Source of the DNA: Pyrocephalus nanus
Taxonomy: Eukaryota > Chordata > Aves > Passeriformes > Tyrannidae
Direction of reading: 5' to 3'
NCBI GenBank assembly: GCA_038380795.1
Contig: CM076261.1
Span: forward strand, 6,888,556-6,952,555
DNA: 64,000 nucleotides
Below the pieces are notes generated by a model, which made no database searches, was not told the DNA's origin, and was given only the letters and a program-made list of their open reading frames with translations. The position numbers and the translations under genes were made by a program. Shown piece by piece: positions 51,601-62,079 of this stretch; positions within the stretch are counted from its first letter, which is position 1, and every line of letters starts with the position of its first letter.

Positions 51601-53524
51601 TCATATGACTCTTCCATCTCTGCTGCAAAGGTAAGAACTGTTTTGGCGTGCTCAAGGAGTTTTACATGGAGTCCGTCGTACTTATTTTTTCTTCATGTTT
51701 TTAGTCTGCAAAATGCAACTTTTGAGCTTCTACTCTGAACAGTGTTTATACAAAAATGTGCTGTAGATTTGCAGCTTTTATACAAAAACTCAGAGCTGCC
51801 TTTTTTATGACAAATTTAATTATTCAATTCAAATACCAGCATATCAAACTGACTTTTTGTTTTTGTTGTCCAGTTCATATATTCTGGTCTTGTGATGAAT
51901 TTGAACTCTGAACCATCACGGGCACAATCTACAGCCCATCTCTTCTATGGCTTAAAATAGGCATAGTGATAAACTGTCATGGAACAGCTTATAGAACAAC
52001 TGAGACTCCTCTCAGTTTCAACCCTTTAAAGGTTAGTCAAATCTTGTTGTCCACAGTGAAAGCCTCCAGAGGATCACTTATTTAATCTCAGGATAGGTAC
52101 TTGAAACAGCTAGGATAAGAAAGCTAACATGATCAATGGTTATTGACAAATTCTAGATACCTAACATTGTCTCGAATTGAACAGTCTCAATGTCTAACTG
52201 TTAGATGGCTGATGTTCAATTAAGTAATTTATTCTATTAATGACAAAACAGTCAGGATAGAATCTAGCTTACATTTCCACAGTTGTATTGATTCACAAGT
52301 GCACATAAGACCCTAGAAAGGAATGCAATACTTAATTCAGGCACTAATGAAGTTACAAGTATGAATAAACCTGTTGTCTACTCGGTTGAACAAACTAGTT
52401 ATAATTTTACATAATTATTTTTCTGAATACTTTCACACTGCTTTTACAGCAGGACTGCTCTGAATTAAGTGACATTTGCTGCTATTTGTGCTGGTCTAAA
52501 TAGGCCACATAATGTGCATATTAATGATAATTATGGAATGCACTTTTTGGTTAACCAAAGAAATAAATTACAGAATAACGTTAAACATCACATTGACTGG
52601 AGACGTCATCTAGACAATAGGGACTAGATAAATGAAGCTCAATGATAGGGCATTTTTAAAAAATAAATATCACCAAATTTATTCATGTTTTTTTTTGTTG
52701 TTGTTTCTCAAATGATTGAAAATTACTTTATATTCCTACACAGTACATTGTTCAGTACACTTAGTGACGTTTTTGAACACTAAGCTCAAGATTTAAATTT
52801 GCAAGATCATCTTTAAATTGTGCTCCTAGCTATCCATGATTTATATTTCTCTCTCTTAGTCTTCACGTCATTGCTTCTCCTCTGGATAATCGTCTGTCCT
52901 TGAAAATTACTTGCTTTCCATTTCATGCAGACCAACCATTTGAGCTTTTCTGTTGTAAATAAATTTATTCTTATGTACTTTCTCCCCTCTGTTGTCCCTT
53001 TGTCCAGCACATACACTGAGCTAAGCATCGATGCTTTTACGGTTATTGAAATCAAAGTAAGCAGAATTATTTCTGACTTATTCTTGCAGGTACATAAATC
53101 TTGTTGAATCAAACACCATAAATAAGATGCTGCAAACACAAAAAAACAATAAAAAATTCCACATAAGTGTGGAATTCATTTTTCACCTCTATAAACAACT
53201 AGAATGCATAGATCTAAATTAGGGTAAGAGGAAAGCTGCTATAGAAGTGCTTATTTCTCTTTTGTACTCTTATATGTAGGTGCCTCTTAAACACTTGAAG
53301 TAAGGTCTGGTGACATCCATGACTTGTTCTTCTTTTTCTCATCATCTCAGTTGTTACTTCACTGAGTTGTTTTTTTTTTTTAAAGAATGCCAGAGACCAT
53401 GCATCTCACAATTCTTCATATTCTATTTCCACTTTTCTAGCTCAGACTTATATCCTTGGATTTAACTTGGTAGTAAAATATATAGGATGTTTTCTGGAGA
53501 AATATTTAAAGTAGTGCCTCCATT

Positions 53525-53645
53525 ATAATATAATATCATATAACATAATACCATAGAATATAATGCAATATCATACAATACGATATCATATTAAATATTA
53601 CATATTATACATTATATATTTTCTATATTCTATTATAATTATAAT
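53525..53645 (+). repeat. AT-rich repeat with 5/15-bp quasi-period
   Basis: Units such as 'ataatataatatcat' (53525-53539) and 'ataacataataccat' (53540-53554) recur with drift. 'acaatacgatatcat' (53575-53589) is in the same register modulo 5. The run continues into AT-only sequence to about 53645. It is an imperfect AT-rich minisatellite, easily unwound and able to form hairpins. Confidence 0.85.
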
Positions 53646-54527
53646 GCATAGTACTTGTTGCATAACATTAAATCAGGTGTTGGACATGCCTACATTTGTA
53701 GACCACACTCACTTTTATTAGATATTGTTTTAGTAGATTTGTTTAGTCAAGTTTTCAAATGTTGTTATCTAGTTTCTGGTACTTTTAGATACCAATAATT
53801 TTAACTTAATAAATATTTGAAGGGAGTAGTAACCACAGGAAACTCATCTCTTCTGATTCTGCCAGTCTTTTCTTAGTCCACCAGTAGATGAATTTTATGG
53901 GTTAATAATCAGGAGGACTCACTGTTCTCAAAAATCCATTCATTTTTTTTTCCCCCTGTTTCCTGACCAGTACTCTTGTTCCCTTGGGGTTCCTTTGAGA
54001 CTGTTGTTTTGTTTCAAAACTTGGCACTACTGTGGAACCAAAGATTCAGTAACAATTTTGCTGGGCATACAGCTTAATTGGCTGTTTCAGGAACAGGTAC
54101 AACTAGGTTATAAAAACAATGCTACATCCTCTTCACCCCTTAACCCTCTTTTGAAAAGTCTTGCAATTGGTACTGTGTGATTGGACAGGGTCTGTTCCTG
54201 CAGCACTGCTCTTCTCAGAGCAGTTCTCTAAGGATCCCTTTCTTTCTGTCCTGCTTTTTTCCTTCACTCCCAAGGCATAAATTATGTTTTGGTGTATTGC
54301 TGACAGGTTCAAAAGGGTCAAATGAAAAGCCAGATATCAAATAGATGAACAGCACATTATGAACCCAACAGAAACAGATGAGCAGGAAATTATACAAACC
54401 CAGTAGCAGAAAAGATGCATTTTGTGATGCCATCTGCTAACTTCTCACATAAAGCCCTTACTACAGTGATTACTGATACAGAAGTGCTGAAATAGTCATT
54501 AAGTCTGGAATCCCTTTTCCAACAATT

Positions 54528-54555
54528 ATCATAGAATCATAGAATCTTTTAGGCA
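54528..54555 (-). mobile_element. CR1 LINE 3' terminus only
   Basis: 'atcatagaatcatagaatct' followed by 'tttaggca' is the inverted CR1 terminal octamer repeat plus a few bases. Homology then stops. It is a minimal, extremely 5'-truncated insertion. Confidence 0.7.
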
Positions 54556-57500
54556 AGTACTGTTAATTGCCTACCATTGGTATTATACATACTAATAAGA
54601 CTACAACAGTTATTTACTGCATTGTTAAAGTGGATGTGAAGAAGACATATATATATTTATATAATCACTCTTGTTATTCAAATATCTGATATGTAAGAAT
54701 GACATCTTAAAGGTTGTAATTACTGTGAGGGCTGTCTCTCCCATTCATGAAACTCATTTTCTACATCATTATGTATATGTGTATCATATTAGCGAATATG
54801 ATACACACTGTTTTGATTGAAGAAAATGATTTTTGGTTTTTGGGGTTTTTTTTAAGAAGGAAGATTCCTATTTGTGACTTTGTACTTCCTTCCCCCAGAA
54901 GCCACAAAGCAATCAAGCCATTTATAAGATGATGCAAAAAATTTAAGAAAAAAATCAGTAGAGCACAGTTTAGCAACAAGGAAAATACAGATGAATCACT
55001 TAACAACTTGTCTAGACAAAGATCAACCTAAAAAATTCACTTGAGTGAATGCAAACAAATGTCTGACAGCACATAGGAGCTGTGTTGTCATTTTGGACAG
55101 TAAGATACATTATTTTCTTAGTGCACTGAAGAGAATGAATTATCCAGTTGCAGTCAAAACAAAAGATGGGTCTAGCATAACTATTGAAATGCTAGAATTT
55201 ATTGAAGTTTTTAAGCCTGACGCTTTGTGGATACATCTAAATTACCCAGATCTGACACACTGATTTGACATTTGAGAATTCACTAAGCTATCATCTTTGA
55301 TATCAGTGACAAACAGAACTCAGGTGAAAAGCGTCACTGAGAGTCTGTGCAGAGAGATGAGAGAAGGTAGACAGAATGTTTTGGCAGGCTATCAACCTGA
55401 GATCTAAAGGGCAAATAAGTGCTCTGACTAAACCTCTCTTTTTGCAAAGATAAGAATGCACTGCAATTAACTAGGAGGGTTCTTTCTATAGTTCACTGGG
55501 CAAGTGTCTAACTGAGTTGAAACAGTTATCTTCAGATATGCAAAATCTTCAAGAAAACCCAATTACTTGATTTGGGAAAGAAAGACAAATACAGAGGAGA
55601 ATGTAACCATTTTAGTTGGCAATTCAAAATATGACTGAGTAATACTTCAGCAGACACATTTTAGACTATTAGTAAAGAAAGTAATGCTGTGTGCACAAAC
55701 GTGGATTTGGGCTGAAAGAGAGCAGAGTTATTTGGGGGGGAAAAGGAAAAAAAATACATTTACTGGAAGATTCTATAGCAAAACTCTGTCTCTGAACAGC
55801 TCACATAAAATATTGGATTCCTTTTGAAGAACAATGCATAACTTCGAAGGGCAATGGAAAGAAAATTAACAAAAGCACATGAATATTCATGAGAAACCTT
55901 CTGACCTGGGTTCAGGTCTCTTTCCAATCTCCTAGAATTCTTCTCTGCATAAACTTTCTGCCAGCTCCCTGCTTCTTCTGGCCTTGCTATAGCTATGTGA
56001 CATTTCCTAACTTTTCTCCAAGCTCCATACGTCACTGAACAATAAATCTCTGTCAGCAAAAAGTCTGGAATATCCTCATTTATTGGCAAGGACAGACTTC
56101 ACAGAGCTTCTGTCCCAAAGTGTACATTTAGTATTCACAAGCAGACCTAGGCCAATATTCACTAAGTACTGCATTTCCTGAATTGTGGATGGAGAAAGCA
56201 GCCACAATTTTGGCCATAGAATATTTCGCACCCCAAGAATGTTCACCACAGTCAGTTTTTTTAGCTTATAGACAAATTTTTAAGGGGATTTATCTATCCC
56301 TTTCCTGGCTACCTTCCACAAAAGCAATGTCCAGCAAAATTCTTTGGGATTCATTGAGTGCTGAAATAGTGTCCAGTGTTGCATTATATAAGCAGTTTGT
56401 GTTGAACTCATATGAAGTGTCTGCATCTATATTTAGGCATGTATAAAATGCATGTATATAACATATAGTTACAGTAAAACATTGCATAACTGTGCAATGT
56501 GCATGTTTAAAAGAGTTATTCTGTAAATATAGGAAAGCTTTTTCCACACTTGGTAATCTGAGAAAATTCCACTCCCTTTAGTGTGCCTACCTGAAGACAT
56601 GAGAATTTCATATATAGTATGGACATGGACACAATTTAGCTGGGGCCTGCAGAAGTGAACAGGAGCCTTTCCTCTGTTCTGTTCTTTAAAACAGACTTTT
56701 AATCAGACCCTTGTTTCATCCACAGCAGTAGCCTCAGTCTATCTCCCTTGGTATTCACTGGACATCCTCATTAATTCAGCTAGGGACATAAACTAGTTCT
56801 GCTTTACAAACTATACTTAAATAGATTCATGTCTTTTATCCTGTGTCCTACTTTATGTAATTATTTATTCAACCAGATAGCTCATGCTCTTCACTTATAC
56901 CTTTCTTTACTTTCCCTAGACCTTGTATTGCCTCCTGGCTGAACAGCCCTACCTAAGGGTACGGGAAAAAACAAAATGTATGTTAGGTTTGTTCCTCACA
57001 CTAACATAAGTATTCAGAGATACGTGCTGCAGAAAGAAAGAAAACCAACTACATTAATTATGTTTTATATTTTTTCAGACTTAGAGTAGCTGACACATAG
57101 AATTTTTTTGAAATTCAGTTTAGAAAATTTGCTTTCATTGTTCCCTAGGGAAAAATAAAGCTCTAAAAAACCTACATTCATAAATCTTTCACAAAGAAAG
57201 ATGTCCAATTTGGAGCTTTTCTTTCAAAATGTGATTTTTTTTCTTTTTCTTATTATTGTTGAATATTCCAAGAAGAAGTATTATCTCTCCCACACAACTA
57301 CATCAGGTTTTCACCTGGAGTAGCAGCATTTTGACTCAGTCCAAAATGCACTGACTAATTTTACTTCCTTTTTTCTCACTGACTAATAAATACCACTGCT
57401 CACCTCTGAAATTACTGTTCATTCAGCAGGAGGAATGTCTTTCCTTTTAACAGCATTGCAGGGTAAAAAATAGCATCCTCTGTCCTGTAATCTGGTGCAA

Positions 57501-57821
57501 AGTTTCCGTGACAGCAACTGCCTCCACACTGCTTTGTGATGGGCAGGAATGATTCTCTCTCACTATTCACTGGAACAGCCCATGTCCTGTAAGCCCTGAA
57601 AACTAAAGTTTTCAGCCTCTGATATGACTTCCCTTCTTGGGTCATAGCCACAGGAAAGTTTGCAGCATGAATGCAGCAACAAGGGAAACATTTTTTTAAT
57701 AAGAAAATGTGTATACAGATGCTAATCACAATACTGGATTTCATAAAAGATGAAGTAGGGATTGAAAACCAACTGCAGATGTTTTAATTCAGCCAAACCA
57801 GACTTAATCATTTTCCTCCTC

Positions 57822-57850
57822 TTTGTTTTGTTTTATTTTGTTTTGTTTTA
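57822..57850 (+). repeat. (TTTTG)n tract
   Basis: Short units of TTTTG with one TTTTA variant. Low-complexity sequence. Confidence 0.85.
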
Positions 57851-57925
57851 GAGGAAACTGTGTCATAATATAGTAACAGAAAGAAAAATTAGTATGATGA
57901 ACATGACAAGACCAATAACAATACA

Positions 57926-57951
57926 TTTTTATTTATTTATGTACTTATTTT
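57926..57951 (+). repeat. (ATTT)n tract
   Basis: 'atttttatttatttatgtac' followed by 'ttatttta' forms an interrupted ATTT microsatellite. Confidence 0.75.
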
Positions 57952-60075
57952 AGTTTGGGGATAGCACAGTAAGAAAAAGAGGTGATGAAATGCACAATTA
58001 CATTTTTCAACTATGAGAAGAACTGCTTTGTTATTAGAGTATAATGTAGCAAATGTGTTTTTGAAATTCCACTGTTAACTAAACATATTTCAGTATAGCT
58101 GAATTTTAAGTTATATACTTATGGAATTTAAATACATTTGGCCTTGATTTTTCAGCAAGTTCCCCTTCATGACTTGTACAAGAAAAATATGGAAGACTTT
58201 AACATTTTTACCTGTCACAGAAAGCATGCATTTCCCCCTCATTTAGTAGGGACAAAGTTTCACACAACTCCTGTGCTGTGTATCCATCACAGGGACAAGA
58301 GAGGCACTAAAACCTGTCACATGAATCAGTTTTCTGTAGTCAGCTAGGCACCTTTATTAGATATGTTACTTCTGGTCGTGCTAAAATATTTAAAGCTATA
58401 AAAAGAAATTTTTATAGCCTCTCCTCCATCTTTTGATGCAACATGTTTTACTCAACTACAGTAATAATGCATACCAGGCTTCTAGGGTCCAAGAAAGTTA
58501 TATAAATACAGCTGATATTAAGACAAGAAATTTACCATATTCTATAAAGTAAAGGATAAAATTCTATCTTGACTAAAATCAATGGCAAGATGCATATTGA
58601 TTTCAAAAGAGTTAGGATTGAATGTATAGTTAAAAAACAAATATCCTGTAATATCTGTTGTTACATCTTAAAAACATATGCTACCTGCTATTCATTCTGT
58701 CATGGGAAATACAAAGTGTACTCAGGTCTTTTCTTCAGTGTACCAGCCAGCAAATGAGTAGGAATAATGCTAAAAATCAGTTGCTAACAGACATGAAAAC
58801 ACTGTAATAGGATAATAAGACAAATTGATACTTCTTCATGACAGATAACTGTTCCTTCTCATTACTTAATGTTTTCAAGACTATATGAATGTAACAAAGT
58901 CAAGGAGTTTTGGCACTGAAAATTGAAGAACAATGGACAAAATGTATTGCTGACTTATAACAAACTCCTATTCAGAGTTTCTTTTCATTTTCTAAAGACT
59001 TGCATAATAAAGAAAATAAGCATGATAAAACATTTGAAATCAGAATATTTCCCAACCCTTGTGACATATTGTTCTGGGTAACAACAACACAGTAGCATTC
59101 TGTAGACAATTTTACATGGAGATATTTAAGAATGCAAAATATGTTTTTGTAGACCAACTTCTTTCCCTTGGGATTTGTAGAGATGCAAAAAGACATTAAA
59201 TATATGTCTTGAACTTAAAAGTCATCCACAAAAGACCACACCATTTTTCAAGTTCCTTCTTTCTTCTGTAAATTCCTTTTTTCTTCCATTTATACTGTAA
59301 AATGCAGCAACACAGATTCTAATGTTTTGTTTTTAAACAGCTGTGTAAAAAATAAAGTATAGAACTGAGAATGCATCCAGGAGCTAGGAGTGGAATTGTA
59401 TTTCAAAGTCTTTTACAGATATTTTTCCATTTTTTAATCAGCCAAATTCAATGTAGGCTACTACTCCACCTTTTCCTTCAGAGTTGTAATGTGCTAATTA
59501 ATATTATATAGACTCTACACCCATGAGGTTTTGAGTTCTTGAGAAAGCTCTTACAAATAATACTTGCAAAGGGGATGCCACAAATCATTTCACCTTAGCA
59601 TTCTTGGGGAATTTGAAAAATGTCCTTAAATTCTTTCAATCTTTCAGGGTTTTTTGGGGTAGAGACACAAAACCAAAAAAAAAATCTGGAGAAATTCCAT
59701 TATTAATCATCACCTCCTGCATACATAGCCAACAGTGTATGTTGAGATGCCTGTGTGCTCCTCCACATGCAATCCTAGAGACAAAGCAGGGAAAAGTGTT
59801 ATTCCTTACTTAGAAGTCTTACTTATCCTTTGCGCTTGTCCAGAGCCAGAGATAAGGGTGTTCCTTGTGTGAAGGAGAGTGAAGATTCAGGTTCCTCTGC
59901 ATTCCTAAGATAGAGGCTCAGAACTCAAGGGCTGGTCCTCTGGTACCACCTGTTAGGGAGATGATCTTCTTCCAGAGCATGCCTTGCTTTACAGGGCCCC
60001 ACGCTTATGGGGCACAGCATATCTCGGGTGTCAGCTTTAATGCACCTAAGTGGGCAGGAAACTTCCAGGAAAGCT

Positions 60076-60150
60076 GTTGCCTATGTACAGAAATAGTTCA
60101 GGGTAAGTTATTTCATTCACATTGTTGCATATATGCAGAAATAGCCCAGG
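60076..60150 (+). repeat. 27-bp direct repeat, 48 bp apart
   Basis: 'gttgcctatgtacagaaata' continuing 'gttcagg' at 60076-60102 recurs as 'gttgcatatatgcagaaata' continuing 'gcccagg' at 60124-60150, with five mismatches in 27 bases. The sequence between and after the copies is not repeated. Confidence 0.75.
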
Positions 60151-60373
60151 ATGGACAAGTTGGGTGTGGTAGGTGGGACATGTGCCAAGGAAGGATGATG
60201 AGGGACCTATTTGCTCTAGAGCCAACCCACAACATGGGACAATTCAACACAGCACAGAACTCCTTCTGCCATTTTATCAAGGAAAATAAGTTTAAAGGAG
60301 GTTTCTCTAAGTTATCCAGTTCCCTATCCAAACCTAAACCAGGATCAACTACACCTATGTATAGAAGTATCTG

Positions 60374-60687
60374 AAGAGCAGGTGTCAAGAGGATGGAGCC
60401 AGGATCTTCTTGGTGCTGCAGAATAGGACAAGAGGCAATGGGCAGAAACTGAAACACAGGAAGTTCCACCTGGACATGAGGAAGAGCTTCTTTACTGTGA
60501 AGGTGACTGAGCACTGAAATAGGTTTGACAGAGAGGTTGAGGTGTTTGCTTCTCTAGAGATACTCAAGAATGGTCTGGATGCAATCCTGAGTGCCCTAGA
60601 GGACCCTGCTTGAACAGGTTGGTTGTACTGGATAACCTCCAATGGTCCCGTCCAACCTTGACCATTCTACGTTTCTGTGATTCTGTG
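60374..60687 (+). mobile_element. CR1 LINE, 3' UTR only
   Basis: CR1 3' UTR landmarks occur in order: 'aagaggatggagccaggatc', 'gaataggacaagaggcaatg', 'ggaagttccacctggacatg', 'ggataacctccaatggtccc' and the terminus 'attctacgtttctgtgattc'. No ORF2 sequence is present. The 3' UTR type (the 'cctccaatggtcccgtccaacc' ending) differs from that of the 19.5-kb and 30.7-kb copies, so this is another subfamily. Confidence 0.92.
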
Positions 60688-62079
60688 TTCTCAGTTTTGT
60701 TCTAGACATGTGCAGTAGGGATTCTTCAATATTATTTTTCTCCTCTCTTTACTTATGATTAACTCAAGCACTACTTTGTTTTGTGTTGTCTGGCTTGTAA
60801 TGCAGAGAACGTGCTGCCCAGCAGCAACCCTTGCAGTCTGTTTTAATGTGCCCTCCTCATCAGCTTCACATTTTATTCAAATATCCAGCAAAGAAGATGA
60901 AAGAAAACACAGGCCACAGTTGTTCACACAGATTATATAATGTCTGCTCTATAATCAGTGGAAAACAATTTGTCTGCCTCATCAACAACATTTCTCCCGT
61001 TTATGTAGACAAATGAACTGCTTGAAAAGTGAGTTTCAACCTTGTTCTTGAAAAAATGAAGTTCAACCTTCATCTACTTCTACTTACAATAGTGTGGAAA
61101 TGAAAGAGGTAGAGCTACCTACACTCTTAAGGCATATTTGACGACATGGATGTGTGTTGCATTCCTAAGCATGACCTGAATTTCCCCTGCACAAAGTTTT
61201 TGCTCATTTCTTTGAATAAATAGGAGTTATCTAATCACGTATTCTTTGTTGTCTTTTCCTTCTGTATGAAAATCAGAAGCTTAAAAGCACATTTAATGCC
61301 TCTGACATTTGGGGCTACTTTTTCCACTTTTTTTCAGCAGAGATAAAAATGGAACTTATTCCCTTATTGTACCTTAGTATTAGATTAAATAATAATGCAA
61401 TATGTTTCTGCTATTCATTTATCAGTATTTATCAGTATTCAAATCAGCTACATTAATGGGCAAGTAGATGGCTTTTTTATCATTCAGAGAACACTCAGAG
61501 GACAAAAATAAAAGCTGTTTTCAAATCTTTCTACACATTTTTTTTAGAGTGAGCAATATTTCCCTGGTGACCCTGAAAGCTGAAGTGTATTTTTACTTTT
61601 CTGGTCAGCCTCATTGTGGGGCTGTCCAGTTCATCTTGTTACAGCAGAAGCAATTTGGTAGACATACTTAGAGTTCGCCGTGTTTGCTGTAAGTTGACTG
61701 TTGTATCAGCTTTCCATACATTGCTGCCACACTTTTAAGCATAAGACAGTTTAACACCTGACTTATTACTCCAATTTAATAAAATATCCTCAAATGTCAC
61801 TTTTAAGATGTAAATATGTAAATAAATACTTAATTGCAATACTTTGAATAATTAACCAAACTCTTCTAAAGTAGCAAAAGGTTTTTCCATTGGTTGAAAT
61901 AGGTTTTAAATCAGTAGATCTCCAGTTAATTCAGAAGTCTTTTTAATTCTGTTATCACTGCTGACTCTGAAAAAGCTACATCTTTCCCAACACTTCATAA
62001 TGTTTTAAATTTTAAAAAAATCCTTAAACAAAATTTCTCACTTTCTCATCTACAGAAGCATAATTTTCAATACTTGGTG
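60688..62079. other. non-coding unique sequence
   Basis: No gene or repeat family is recognised. The stretch is AT-rich with frames under 70 codons. Confidence 0.68.

Larger units (their letters stand above)
43761..54527. other. non-coding unique sequence with three tandem repeats
   Basis: No gene is supported in this stretch of more than 10 kb. The plus-strand open frame at 45308-45748 (146 codons) exists largely because it spans the A/C-only minisatellite and is not a gene. At 50502-50943 two plus-strand frames and one minus-strand frame are open without a recognised product. Locally CpG-containing, GC-richer spots lie at about 46650-46880 and 47930-48020, but they are far too small and sparse to be CpG islands. 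Confidence 0.62.
54556..60373. other. non-coding unique sequence
   Basis: No gene is supported. It includes (TA)n near 54647-54660, TTTTG- and ATTT-type tracts at 57822-57951, and a partial 48-bp period duplication at 60076-60150. An open frame of about 137 codons at 59961-60374, overlapped by a minus-strand frame, has no recognised product; its GC-richer composition hints at an unidentified old repeat. Confidence 0.62.

Noticed and set aside
56183..56446. 87-codon open frame, plus strand
   Set aside because: It is overlapped by an 85-codon frame on the other strand, and neither peptide is recognisable.
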